DNA of 64,000 nucleotides from positions 62,001 through 126,000 of the forward strand of contig CAVROT010000001.1 of assembly GCA_963722905.1 (NCBI GenBank). The letters are read 5' to 3'. Position 1 is the first letter of the stretch; each line of letters begins with the position of its first letter. Shown in pieces: positions 8,935-17,581 of this stretch. Below the pieces are notes generated by a model, which saw only the letters and a list, made by a program, of their open reading frames with translations, was not told the origin of the DNA and did not search any database. Source of the stretch: CAVROT01 sp963722905. GTDB taxonomy: Bacteria; Pseudomonadota; Alphaproteobacteria; Rhodobacterales; Rhodobacteraceae. A program made the translations under genes and the position numbers.

Positions 8935-9671
8935 CCGCCCTTCTGGAGGTCCGGGGCCTGAAGAAGAGGTTCGGCGGGAACGAGGCGGTCAGCGACGTCA
9001 ACTTCACGGTGAACGCCGGCGAGTGCGTCGTGCTCGCGGGCGACAACGGCGCGGGCAAGTCGACGGTGATCAAGATGATCTCGGGCGTCTACGCGCCCAC
9101 GGCCGGTGAGGTCCATTTCGATGGCAAGCTGCTGACCGGGCGGACGCCCGAGGGCGTGCGGAACGCGGGCATCGAAACGATCTACCAGGACCTGTCTCTG
9201 GCCGACAACCTGGACCCCGGGCTGAACCTTTACCTGGGACGCGAGAAGATCCGGCGCATCCTGGGCATCCCGTTCCTGGACCGGGCCGCGATGCGCCGCG
9301 ATGCGGCCAACGTCATGAAGGGGCTGGGGATCGAGGTGCCCGATCCGTCGGCCCCGGTGCGCGACCTCTCCGGCGGGCAGCGTCAGGCCATCGCCATCGC
9401 CCGCGCGATCCACTGGAAGGCCAAGCTGGTCATCATGGACGAGCCGACGGCCGCTCTGGGCGTGCCCGAACAGCGCGAGGTCATGGCGCTGATCCACCGT
9501 CTCAAGGGCAGCGGCGTGGGGATCATCCTGATCTCGCACAACCTGCCCGACATCTTCGCGGCCGCCGACCGTATCGTCGTGCTGGCACGCGGCGTCGTGG
9601 GCGGGGAACGCCGTCCCGCCGAGACCAACGACGAAGAGATCGTGCGCCTGATGATGGGCGCCACCGTCTGA
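8931..9671 (+). CDS. sugar ABC transporter ATP-binding protein, single domain
   Basis: A 246-aa ABC ATPase with Walker A GDNGAGKST, signature LSGGQRQA and Walker B VIMDEPTAALG. Most RbsA-type partners of CUT2 permeases have two fused ABC domains of about 500 aa; this one has a single domain, like FrcA-type proteins, and presumably acts as a homodimer. The ATG overlaps the permease stop. The gene converges on the DUF2461 gene with 25 nt between their stops. Confidence 0.9.
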   Translation: MTALLEVRGLKKRFGGNEAVSDVNFTVNAGECVVLAGDNGAGKSTVIKMISGVYAPTAGEVHFDGKLLTGRTPEGVRNAGIETIYQDLSLADNLDPGLNLYLGREKIRRILGIPFLDRAAMRRDAANVMKGLGIEVPDPSAPVRDLSGGQRQAIAIARAIHWKAKLVIMDEPTAALGVPEQREVMALIHRLKGSGVGIILISHNLPDIFAAADRIVVLARGVVGGERRPAETNDEEIVRLMMGATV

Positions 9672-9696
9672 GAGGGGCGCCCGTCAGCCCTGCCCG

Positions 9697-10374
9697 TCAG
9701 CCCATCCCGGCGGCGTGGCGTCCCCACGCGAGGAACGGCATCGCGTCCCGCACGAGGTCCGCGACACGGCCGCCGGCGTCGCCGGAGGTGAAGGCCACCT
9801 TCGGCAGATCCTCGGCCACGATGAGGGACTTGAGGCGGATGGCGTCCGCATGGCGATGATCGTCGTGCTCCGCATAGCCCCGCGGCATCGTTGTCAGGCT
9901 GTTTTCGCCCGACAGCGCGCGGCCCGTCCGCGACAGCCCGTCGCGCACCGCGGCGAACCCGTCGGCGTCGGAGACCATGGCGTCGCGGAAGGGGCCCAAG
10001 GCGGTGGCGTCCAGCTGGTGCCAGCCCGTCGCCGCAAAGCCGCCCGTGCGGTCCATCTGGACGTAGAGCAGCCCGCCCGCCTCGGACTTGGTGCCCGACG
10101 GCGTCAGCACGGCGGAAACGGAGGTCTTGTAGGGCGACTTGTCCTTGGCGAAGCGCACGTCGCGGTTCATGCGGAACATCGTCCTGGGCCCGCCGCGCAG
10201 AGGAACGTCGCAATCGGCCATGCGGTCGGTCAGGTCCGCCACGAGGTCCAGGAACGGGCCTTCGACATGCGAACGGAACGTGTCCCTGTGCGCGTTGAAC
10301 CAGTCCCGGTCATTATTGTCGGCCAGCCCGTCGAGAAAATCGAAGCTCTTGGCGGTGAAACCGTGGTCGGCCAT
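9697..10374 (-). CDS. DUF2461 family protein (TIGR02453)
   Basis: A 225-aa cytoplasmic protein of unknown function. The N-terminal FDFLDGLADNNDRDWFNAHR block, the central RMNRDVRFAKDKSPYKT block and the C-terminal GYAEHDDHRHADAIRLK region are the marks of the DUF2461/TIGR02453 family, which is widespread in bacteria and has no established biochemical role. Length is normal for the family. ATG 10374 has GGAG about 7 nt upstream. It stands alone between the sugar importer and a tRNA gene. Confidence 0.8.
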   Translation of the reverse strand: MADHGFTAKSFDFLDGLADNNDRDWFNAHRDTFRSHVEGPFLDLVADLTDRMADCDVPLRGGPRTMFRMNRDVRFAKDKSPYKTSVSAVLTPSGTKSEAGGLLYVQMDRTGGFAATGWHQLDATALGPFRDAMVSDADGFAAVRDGLSRTGRALSGENSLTTMPRGYAEHDDHRHADAIRLKSLIVAEDLPKVAFTSGDAGGRVADLVRDAMPFLAWGRHAAGMG

Positions 10375-10516
10375 GCGGGGTCTCCGGTCAAGCAGGTGCA
10401 GGCAACGGGACGATAGGCGACGTGCCCTCTGGGGCAAGCGTCCCACCGGCCGGACCGGCGCCCGCCGGTCCGCACGCCCGGCCGCGATATGCCGGCGTCG
10501 CCGTGATGCCATTCGA

Positions 10517-10847
10517 TGGTGCGGACGGCGGGGCTCGAACCCGCATGACCCGAAGGTCGAGAGATTTTCGTACCCGCCACGGCTTTCGCCGCCGGCGCCT
10601 GCGCGCCGTTTGGGGTCTGGACTATCCCTTCGCCGTCGCCGGTCTCCCGGCATTAGGCGCTGCCCGTCTAGTCTCTACACCTTCCGGCCCGGACGCCGCC
10701 CCGGCCGGCTTGGCTCGGGATCGGCATGGACCGTGGAACCGGCCGTCAGCTTTCCCCGAATTTGAGCAGTTCTACTCCCCCGGTTTCCCGAAGGGCACTC
10801 AAAACATGGTTCAAGTCTCTTGTGTCTACCGATTCCACCACGTCCGC
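10517..10847 (-). tRNA. tRNA-Leu(UAA), split by a group I intron
   Basis: Read on the minus strand, exon 1 (10847-10813, 35 nt) starts with acceptor GCGGACG, then a GUG/CAC D stem and AGAGA-CUU of the anticodon arm. Exon 2 (10568-10517, 52 nt) starts AAAA-UCUCU, then a long class II variable arm (CGACC-UUCG-GGUC), T arm GCGGG-UUCGAGC-CCCGC, acceptor CGUCCGC, discriminator A and an encoded CCA. Joining the exons gives a 7-nt anticodon loop CUUAAAA, anticodon UAA, and an 87-nt class II tRNA as expected for leucine. All stems pair perfectly. The 244 nt between the exons are a group I intron, described separately. Confidence 0.9.
10569..10812 (-). ncRNA. group I intron in the anticodon loop of tRNA-Leu(UAA)
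   Basis: The 244-nt insertion lies between U34 and A35 of the anticodon, the site used by cyanobacterial and plastid tRNA-Leu(UAA) introns. Exon 1 ends in U and the intron ends in G, as group I splicing requires. The exon end ACUU pairs with GAGU inside the intron (near 10801) through a terminal U-G wobble, giving P1. The 3' half contains the core-like strings GACUAGACGG and AAGGGAUAGUCC that are typical of the P3-P7 region. No open reading frame for a homing endonuclease is present. Size resembles the small introns in proteobacterial tRNA-Arg(CCU) and tRNA-Ile(CAU). Self-splicing is inferred. Confidence 0.85.
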
Positions 10848-11032
10848 GTTGGAGCGGTCAGGATTCACACAGTTGGTACGCCAAGACCACCCCCGCACGC
10901 CCTGGCGCAGGCGATCGTGACGCCGCCGGAACGGGTCGCGCCCCGGCGCCGCCACGATTGCGTCTGGAAATCGCCTACCGTCCGGGGCATGTCCCGGGCG
11001 ATACCCGCCATACGCGACCAAGGAGCGTCTAC

Positions 11033-12340
11033 ATGCGCATAGCAATGATCGGAACGGGCTACGTCGGGCTGGTGTCGGGCGTCTGCTTTTCCGACTTCGG
11101 GCACGACGTGACCTGCGTCGACCTCAACGCCGACAAGATCGCCATGCTGGAGCGTGGCGAGATCCCGATCTACGAACCGGGCCTCGACGCCCTCGTGGCC
11201 AAGAACGTCGAGGCGGGGCGCCTGACCTTCACCACCGACCTCGCCACCGCCGTGGCCGCCGCCGATGCCGTCTTCATCGCCGTCGGCACGCCCACCCGCC
11301 GGGGCGACGGCCACGCGGACCTCACTTACGTCAAGCAGGCCGCGCGCGACATCGCGGCAGCACTCGACGGCTATACGGTGGTGGTGGTGAAATCGACCGT
11401 CCCCGTCGGCACCAACCGCATGGTCCAGGCGACCATCGCCGAGGCGAACCCATCGGCCGAGTTCGACGTCGCCTCCAACCCCGAGTTCCTGCGCGAGGGG
11501 GCTGCCATCGACGACTTCATGCGGCCCGACCGGGTCGTCGTCGGCGTCCAGACCGAACGCGCGGGCGCCGTGATGAGCGACATCTACCGGCCGCTCTTCC
11601 TGCGCGACTTTCCGATCATGGTCACCGACCTCGAATCGGCCGAGATGATCAAGTATGCCGCCAACGCGTTCCTCGCGACCAAGATCACCTTCATCAACGA
11701 GATCGCGGCCCTGTCCGAAAAGGTCGGCGCCGACGTCAAGGAGGTGAGCCGCGGCATCGGGCTGGACGGGCGCATCGGCAACAAGTTCCTGCATGCCGGC
11801 CCCGGCTACGGCGGATCGTGCTTTCCCAAGGACACCAGCGCGCTGGCCCGCATGGGGCAGGAGGCTGGCGTGCCCATGCGCATCACCGAGACGGTGATCG
11901 AGGTCAACGACCGCGTGAAGCGCCGCATGATCGAGAAACTGAGCGATCTGTGCGACGGCACCTTCAACGGCAAGGTCGTCGCCGTGCTGGGCGTGACGTT
12001 CAAGCCCAACACCGACGACATGCGCGACGCCCCGTCGCTGACCATCGTGCCCGCCCTCGTGGGGGGCGGCGCCACGGTCCGCGTCGTCGATCCGCAGGGC
12101 CGGCACGAGGGCGAGGCGCTGCTGCCCGGCGCGCAATGGCACGACAGCCCCTACGACGCGGCGAAGGATGCCGACCTGCTGGTGCTGCTGACCGAATGGA
12201 ACGAGTTCCGGGCATTGGATCTCAAGCGGATGGCGCAGGGCATGCGCACGCCGCGGATGGCCGACCTGCGCAACATCTACACCCGTCCGGACGCCGAGGA
12301 GGCCGGGTTCACCGACTATGCCAGCGTCGGCCGCGCCTGA
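11033..12340 (+). CDS. ugd: UDP-glucose 6-dehydrogenase
   Basis: A 435-aa cytoplasmic enzyme that oxidises UDP-glucose to UDP-glucuronate with two NAD. Seen: N-terminal GTGYVGLVSG dinucleotide motif (residues 7-16), the catalytic cysteine Cys263 in GGSCFPKDT, and the C-terminal UDP-binding domain with GVTFKPNTDDMRDAPS. Length matches the family. Start ATG 11033 has AAGGAG 7 nt upstream. The next gene encodes a nucleotide-sugar epimerase, so the pair probably makes UDP-glucuronate and UDP-galacturonate for surface polysaccharide or lipids. Confidence 0.95.
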   Translation: MRIAMIGTGYVGLVSGVCFSDFGHDVTCVDLNADKIAMLERGEIPIYEPGLDALVAKNVEAGRLTFTTDLATAVAAADAVFIAVGTPTRRGDGHADLTYVKQAARDIAAALDGYTVVVVKSTVPVGTNRMVQATIAEANPSAEFDVASNPEFLREGAAIDDFMRPDRVVVGVQTERAGAVMSDIYRPLFLRDFPIMVTDLESAEMIKYAANAFLATKITFINEIAALSEKVGADVKEVSRGIGLDGRIGNKFLHAGPGYGGSCFPKDTSALARMGQEAGVPMRITETVIEVNDRVKRRMIEKLSDLCDGTFNGKVVAVLGVTFKPNTDDMRDAPSLTIVPALVGGGATVRVVDPQGRHEGEALLPGAQWHDSPYDAAKDADLLVLLTEWNEFRALDLKRMAQGMRTPRMADLRNIYTRPDAEEAGFTDYASVGRA

Positions 12341-12424
12341 TGGGCGGGCGGCGCTGCGCATTCCCGGCGGGACGGAATTGAGCCGTTTGCGCCGCATGGT
12401 CCGGCACCTTCGCCGGTGCGCCCG

Positions 12425-13429
12425 ATGACCCGGGTCTTCATCACCGGCAGCGCCGGCTTCATCGGCTTCCACCTGGCCGAACTGCTGTTGCAGGAGGGGT
12501 TCACCGTCGCCGGCTACGACGGCATGACCGACTACTACGACGTCGCGCTGAAGGAGGCGCGCCACGACATCCTGCGCCAGCACGGGCGTTTCACCGCGAC
12601 GCGGGCGCTGCTGGAGGACGACGCCGCGCTGCAACGCGCCATCGACGCGGCGGAGCCGGACGTGATCGTCCACCTCGCCGCGCAGGCCGGGGTGCGCTAC
12701 AGCCTCGAGAACCCGCGCGCCTACATCGACGCCAACGTCACCGGGACCTTCAACGTCATGGAGGGCGCGCGCCGCCATGCCGTGCGGCACCTGCTGATGG
12801 CCTCGACCAGTTCGGTCTACGGCGCCAACACCGACATGCCCTATGCCGAGACGCACAAGGCCGATACGCAGATGTCGTTCTACGCCGCCACCAAGAAGGC
12901 GAACGAGGCGATGGGCCACGCCTACGCCCACCTCCACGACCTGCCGACGACGATGTTCCGATTCTTTACCGTCTACGGTCCATGGGGCCGCCCCGACATG
13001 GCGCTCTTCAAGTTCACCGATGCGATCCTCGCCGGGCGCCCCATCGACATCTACAACCACGGCGAGATGTGGCGCGATTTCACCTTTGTCACCGATCTGG
13101 TCCGCGGCATCCGCCTGCTGATCGACGTGCCGCCCGTCCGCGGCGACGCCGCCGCGCCCGCCGACAGCCTGTCGCCGGTGGCGCCCTACCGCATCGTCAA
13201 CATCGGCAACTCGGACCGCGTGCGCCTGCTGGACTTCGTGGACGCCATCGAGGCCGAGGTGGGACGGCCGGCGATTCGCAACATGATGGACATGCAGCCG
13301 GGCGACGTACCGGCCACCTGGGCCGACGCGACCCTGCTGCACGACCTCACCGGCTACCGGCCCCAGACTCCCTTCCGCGAGGGCGTCGCGGCCTTCGTGC
13401 GGTGGTTCCGGCAGCATTACGACCGCTGA
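12425..13429 (+). CDS. NAD-dependent epimerase, UDP-glucuronate 4-epimerase type
   Basis: A 334-aa extended SDR. Seen: GSAGFIG cofactor motif near the N terminus, catalytic Tyr153 and Lys157 (YAATK), and the block YGPWGRPDMALFKFT that is characteristic of UDP-glucuronate 4-epimerases (LpsL/CapI/WbnF group), with WRDFTFVTDLV after it. It would convert UDP-glucuronate to UDP-galacturonate. I chose ATG 12425; GTG 12416 is three codons upstream, and neither has a good ribosome-binding site. It follows ugd by 84 nt in the same direction, which supports the substrate assignment. Confidence 0.87.
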   Translation: MTRVFITGSAGFIGFHLAELLLQEGFTVAGYDGMTDYYDVALKEARHDILRQHGRFTATRALLEDDAALQRAIDAAEPDVIVHLAAQAGVRYSLENPRAYIDANVTGTFNVMEGARRHAVRHLLMASTSSVYGANTDMPYAETHKADTQMSFYAATKKANEAMGHAYAHLHDLPTTMFRFFTVYGPWGRPDMALFKFTDAILAGRPIDIYNHGEMWRDFTFVTDLVRGIRLLIDVPPVRGDAAAPADSLSPVAPYRIVNIGNSDRVRLLDFVDAIEAEVGRPAIRNMMDMQPGDVPATWADATLLHDLTGYRPQTPFREGVAAFVRWFRQHYDR

Positions 13430-13567
13430 TCTCACGCGAAAATGACCGCGGCCTGCACGCTAACCGTACAGGCACAAGCGGTTTGCGGGACCGATCGAGC
13501 GCGTCCGGGTTTATCATCGGACCCGCCCGCGCCATGCTGCCCATTGCCGCGACCCGAGGAGAACATC

Positions 13568-14134
13568 ATGCTCAGCCGCCGCCATTTCATCGCCGGGGCC
13601 GCCGCCGCCGCGGCAAGCGCGCCGATCCTCGCCCATGCGCACGGCGGGCCGCCGCACAGTTCGCCCGAGAGCATGACGCGCCGCGACGTGGACGTGACGA
13701 CCAGCGTCGATCCGGGCACGATCCACGTCTTCCCCAACTACTTCTCGCTTTACCACATCACGTCGCGAGGGCGCGCGCGCGAATACCACATCGCCGTGGG
13801 GGACGCGGGCCGGAACCTCAACGGCCGCACCGTGATCCGCCGCAAGGCCGAGTGGCCCAGCTGGACGCCCACCAAGAACATGATCCGGCGCGAGCCCGAC
13901 ACCTATGCGAAATTCGCGGGCGGCATGCCCGGCGGGCCGGACAATCCGCTGGGCGCGCGCGCTCTCTATCTCTACCGCGGCGGGCGGGACACGATGTACC
14001 GCATCCACGGGACGCCGCAGCCCTGGACCATCGGTCGGGCGGTGTCGTCGGGCTGCATACGACTGTTCAATTCCGACATCGTGGACCTCTACGAGTCGGT
14101 CGATGTGGGGACGACGGTCGTCTCCTACCTCTGA
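13568..14134 (+). CDS. L,D-transpeptidase (YkuD domain), exported
   Basis: A 188-aa exported protein. The N terminus SRRHFIAGAAAAAASAP looks like a Tat-type signal (RR, then hydrophobic run, then AHA). The mature part is a YkuD catalytic domain with His147 in YRIHG and the active-site cysteine Cys163 in SSGCIRL. Such enzymes make 3-3 cross-links in peptidoglycan or attach proteins to it in the periplasm. GAGGAG precedes ATG 13568. The gene stands alone and its stop overlaps the convergent gene at 14125 by 10 nt. Confidence 0.9.
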   Translation: MLSRRHFIAGAAAAAASAPILAHAHGGPPHSSPESMTRRDVDVTTSVDPGTIHVFPNYFSLYHITSRGRAREYHIAVGDAGRNLNGRTVIRRKAEWPSWTPTKNMIRREPDTYAKFAGGMPGGPDNPLGARALYLYRGGRDTMYRIHGTPQPWTIGRAVSSGCIRLFNSDIVDLYESVDVGTTVVSYL

Positions 14135-14430
14135 CGCGTCGCCATTCCGCGCCACGCAAGGCTCTGCCGGTTCAGTGCCGCAAGGTCGGCGCGACCGGCC
14201 AGCACGTCCTCCCCCAGCGCCACCGCATGGCGCAGGATCGCGTCGGGCGCATGGGTGCGGGCGGGACGCCCCGCGATGCTGTCGTACCAGACCCCGCCGC
14301 AGGCCCCGTCCAGCAGCACGCGCGCGAAGCAGTGGTCCCGACGAATGGGCCAGCCCCGCACGCCGGCCGCGCCGGGCAGGTCGTGCCACGTCAGCGTCAG
14401 CCATCGCCGTTCGAGTTCGGATCGTTCCAT
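14125..14430 (-). CDS. conserved small protein divergent from adenine deaminase
   Basis: A 101-aa protein starting MERSELERRWLTLT and containing GWPIRRDHCFARVLLD and LNRQSLAWRG. From memory, similar small proteins occur next to adenine deaminase genes in Rhodobacteraceae, sometimes named acetyltransferases, but no acetyl-CoA-binding motif is visible here, so I do not assign a function. It is divergent from ade with a 129-nt gap and convergent with the L,D-transpeptidase gene. No signal peptide or membrane segment. Confidence 0.6.
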   Translation of the reverse strand: MERSELERRWLTLTWHDLPGAAGVRGWPIRRDHCFARVLLDGACGGVWYDSIAGRPARTHAPDAILRHAVALGEDVLAGRADLAALNRQSLAWRGMATRQR

Positions 14431-14559
14431 GCGCACCCAGCTAGGTCGCCGGGCGCCCCGGTCATCCGCGACCGTCGCCGCCGACACGAACCGCACTGGA
14501 CCTCGCGCCCGCTCCCGCCGATCATCGCGCCCGTCACCGTACCGAAAGGGATCGCCCCC

Positions 14560-16359
14560 ATGCCACCCATCAACCGTTTCGCCACGGCGCCGCTGCACGG
14601 GATGACGCGTCATCTGGCCGACGTCGCATCTGGCCGCGCGGCACCCGACCTCGTGCTGACCGGCGCGCGCGTCCTGTCGACCTACTCGGAACGGATGCTG
14701 GACGACCGCGAGCTCTGGATCGCCGGCGGCCGGATCGCCGCGATGATGCCGGCAGGCGCGCACAAGGGCGACGCGCCGCGCACCGACGTGGCGGGCGGCA
14801 TCCTGGCGCCGGGGCTGGTCGATCCGCATTGTCACATCGAAAGCAGCATGGTTACCGCCTGCGCCTATGCCGAGGCGGCGCTGCTGAACGGCACCACCAC
14901 CATCTTCTGCGACAGCCACGAGATCGGGAACGTCATGGACGTCGCCGGCGTCGAGGCGATGCTGGAGGACGCGCGCGCCGCCGCGCTCAACATCTTCCTC
15001 ACCGTGCCCTCGACCGTGCCCGCCACCACGCCCGAGATGGAGACGGCGGGCGGCGATCTGACGCCCGCGAAGATCGCCGCGCTCTTCGACGCCTGGCCGG
15101 AGGCAGTGGCGCTGGGCGAGAAGATGGATTTCGTCCCCGTCGCCATGTCGGACGAACGCAGCCACGCCATCATCTCCGAATCGCTGCGTCGCGGCCGCCC
15201 GGTCAGCGGCCATGTCTACGGGCGCGAGTTCGTCGCCGCCTATGCCGCGGCGGGCGTCACCGACACGCACGAGGCCATCGACCGCGACATCGCGAACGAC
15301 CTGATCGAGGCCGGCGTCTGGGTCTTTTTGCGCGGTGGACCGCCGGGGACGCCCTGGCATTCGCTGCCGCACGCCATCGGTGCCCTCACGGATTACGGGG
15401 CCAGCCACAAGCGGATCGCCGTATGCACCGACGACCGCGACGCCGACGACCTGATGCTGTTCGGGCAGGACTGGGTGGTGCGCGAGGCGGTGAAGGCCGG
15501 GATGACGCCCCTCCAGGCGTGGTCGATGGGGTCGCTGCACGGCGCCACGCGGTACGGCATGGACGGCGACCTCGGCGGTCTGGGCGGCGGGCGGCGCGCC
15601 GACATCGTGCTGCTGAACGACGATCTGGAGCCGCAGTCGACGTGGTACGGCGGCGTCTCGGTGGTCGAGGACCGCAGGATCACGTCCGCGCTCGACGCCG
15701 CGCTGTCGGACCGCTGGCGCTACCCGGACGCGGCCTACCATACCGTGACGCTGCCGAAGGCGCCCGCACTGCTGCCCGACCTGCCGACAGAGGCCGTCAC
15801 GGCCAACGTGCTGCGCGTCGCCCTGCCGGGGATCACCCTGCACCACGACCGGATCGCGCTGGACCCCGCGCCCGACTGGGCCACCCATTTCGCCGCGCAC
15901 GACCTTTGCCACGTCGCGGTGATCGAACGCCACGGACTGCGCGGCGGCGCCGTGGCGCACGGTCTGCTGAAGGACTTCGGATTGACGGACGGCGCCGTCG
16001 CCTCGTCCGTCGGGCACGACAGCCACAACGTCATCGTCGCGGGCACGAACGCGGCCGACATGCAGGTCGCGCTCGACGCCATCCAGAAGGAGCAGGGCGG
16101 CGTCTGCGTGGTCCGCGACGGGGACGTCCGCGCGATGGTGCCGCTGCCGGTCGCGGGGCTCTTGAGCGACCTGCGCGTGACCGAGGTGGCCGAGCGGATG
16201 AAGGCGCTGAAGGTCGAATGGCAGGCGGCGGGCTGCCGCATCGCCTTCATGGGCTTCAACCTCATCCCGCTCTCGGTCATCCCCGAGATCCGCATCACCG
16301 ATCGCGGCCTCGTCACCGTCCCGCAGATGGAACTGATTCCCCTCTTCGAGGCCGCGTGA
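14560..16359 (+). CDS. ade: adenine deaminase
   Basis: A 599-aa amidohydrolase that deaminates adenine to hypoxanthine in purine salvage. Seen: metal-binding HxH (His90, His92 in DPHCHIESS), the SGHVYG histidine block, the CTDDRDADDL aspartates, and a C-terminal DSHNVIVAGTN region specific to Ade-type enzymes. Length matches the family (about 570-600). Start ATG 14560 has AAGGG with a 9-nt spacer; the long upstream open frame is an extension without coding character. The serine hydrolase gene follows after 16 nt, so the two may be co-transcribed. Confidence 0.94.
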   Translation: MPPINRFATAPLHGMTRHLADVASGRAAPDLVLTGARVLSTYSERMLDDRELWIAGGRIAAMMPAGAHKGDAPRTDVAGGILAPGLVDPHCHIESSMVTACAYAEAALLNGTTTIFCDSHEIGNVMDVAGVEAMLEDARAAALNIFLTVPSTVPATTPEMETAGGDLTPAKIAALFDAWPEAVALGEKMDFVPVAMSDERSHAIISESLRRGRPVSGHVYGREFVAAYAAAGVTDTHEAIDRDIANDLIEAGVWVFLRGGPPGTPWHSLPHAIGALTDYGASHKRIAVCTDDRDADDLMLFGQDWVVREAVKAGMTPLQAWSMGSLHGATRYGMDGDLGGLGGGRRADIVLLNDDLEPQSTWYGGVSVVEDRRITSALDAALSDRWRYPDAAYHTVTLPKAPALLPDLPTEAVTANVLRVALPGITLHHDRIALDPAPDWATHFAAHDLCHVAVIERHGLRGGAVAHGLLKDFGLTDGAVASSVGHDSHNVIVAGTNAADMQVALDAIQKEQGGVCVVRDGDVRAMVPLPVAGLLSDLRVTEVAERMKALKVEWQAAGCRIAFMGFNLIPLSVIPEIRITDRGLVTVPQMELIPLFEAA

Positions 16360-16375
16360 CGCGGCGCCTGCGCGC

Positions 16376-17485
16376 ATGACCGGCGATGCCCGCACCGGAA
16401 GGCTGCGTGCCCTCATGGAGGGGGCGTTGGGCGTGCCGCCCGACGGGTTCACCCACGCCGCCCTGGCGCGGATCGGACCGGACGGGACAGAGGAGGCGTG
16501 GTCCTGGGGCGGCGCGCCGGTGGGCGCACGGATGCGCATGGCGTCGATCAGCAAGCTGGCCACCGCGCGGGCGGTCGTTGCCGCCGGGATCGATCCGGCC
16601 GCGCCGGTATCGCAATGGCTGAACCATCCCGCCCTGCGCCACGTCAGGGTGGGCGACCTGCTGTCGCATACCTCGGGGCTGACGGATCACGCCGGCTACA
16701 TCGCCGATCCGCCGGCGTCGCCCCTAGAGTTCCTCGACGCGCCGCTGGCGGTGGCCGGCACGGTGCCCGGCGCCTTCTTCCGCTATGCCAACCTGAACTA
16801 CATGCTGGCCGGTCTTATCCTGGAGCGGGCGACCGGGCAGCGCTTCGACGCCCTTCTGCGGCGGCTGGTGCTGGATCCGGCCGGCATCGCGGGCGGGTTC
16901 AACTGGGTGGGCGCGCCGCGAGATGCGGTGCTGCCGGTGGCGCAGTGGACGGGCGGGGCACTGGTGGTGCAGGCGGACGGACCCGGCACGGACTGGTCGG
17001 CCGACCTGATCTGGCGGGACGGGGTGGGCGCGTCGTTGGAAGACTACCGCATCGGGGCGGATACGGCGCTGTTCTCTCCCCATGCCGGACTACGCGTTTC
17101 GGTGGCCGAGGCGGCGCGCCTCGTCCGGTTCGCGCTGTCGGGACCGGCGGGCGAGGTGATGCTGCGTCCGCGGTGGCGTCACGACGGCACGAACGGCATG
17201 GATTGCGACGGGCTCTTCACCGCCTTCGGTCTGGGGGTGACGCTCTACGACGATCACCCCCGGATTCCGGGGCATCTGGCGGGCCATGCCGGCCATGCTC
17301 TGGGCTTCACCGGCGGCGTCTGGCGCGACATGGCGCGCGGCACCTGCTGGGCGTACGCGCTGAACGGATCGCCTGATCTGACCGAGGACAGCGGGGACGA
17401 GGCCTTCTATGCCGGCCCCGAGGCGCGGATCATGGAGTCCCTCGCGGTGGAACTTGCCCGGCAGATAGGCAGTTGCCTCACATAG
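16376..17485 (+). CDS. beta-lactamase-fold serine hydrolase
   Basis: A 369-aa serine hydrolase of the class C beta-lactamase/esterase family. Seen: SxxK nucleophile motif (Ser57-Ile-Ser-Lys60), YxN motif (Tyr137-Ala-Asn139), and a SHTSGLTDH block typical of the family. No signal peptide is visible, which argues for a cytoplasmic esterase or amidase rather than a drug-resistance enzyme. It is 16 nt downstream of ade and probably in the same transcript; the substrate is unknown. Confidence 0.85.
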   Translation: MTGDARTGRLRALMEGALGVPPDGFTHAALARIGPDGTEEAWSWGGAPVGARMRMASISKLATARAVVAAGIDPAAPVSQWLNHPALRHVRVGDLLSHTSGLTDHAGYIADPPASPLEFLDAPLAVAGTVPGAFFRYANLNYMLAGLILERATGQRFDALLRRLVLDPAGIAGGFNWVGAPRDAVLPVAQWTGGALVVQADGPGTDWSADLIWRDGVGASLEDYRIGADTALFSPHAGLRVSVAEAARLVRFALSGPAGEVMLRPRWRHDGTNGMDCDGLFTAFGLGVTLYDDHPRIPGHLAGHAGHALGFTGGVWRDMARGTCWAYALNGSPDLTEDSGDEAFYAGPEARIMESLAVELARQIGSCLT

Positions 17486-17581
17486 ACCTAGGGTTAACAT
17501 CCTGTTCATATTGCGCGCGGCAACAGGAGACCGTCTGATCGCGCGCAGCGAGTTCACCGAAACCGATAAAGGGAGACGCAC

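Noticed and set aside
10865..13435. 856-codon open frame on the minus strand across ugd and the epimerase gene
   Set aside because: It is antisense to two clear enzymes with intact motifs, has no family features and reflects the high G+C third-position bias.
14125..14430. GCN5-type acetyltransferase annotation for the 101-aa protein
   Set aside because: No acetyl-CoA-binding Q/RxxGxG/A motif is visible and the length is too short.
14125..16563. 812-codon open frame on the minus strand across adenine deaminase
   Set aside because: Only its last 101 codons (14125-14430) look like a protein; the rest is antisense shadow of ade.
16376..17485. Antibiotic-resistance beta-lactamase
   Set aside because: The SxxK and YxN motifs are present but no signal peptide is seen and the gene is coupled to purine salvage; a general serine hydrolase is the safer call.
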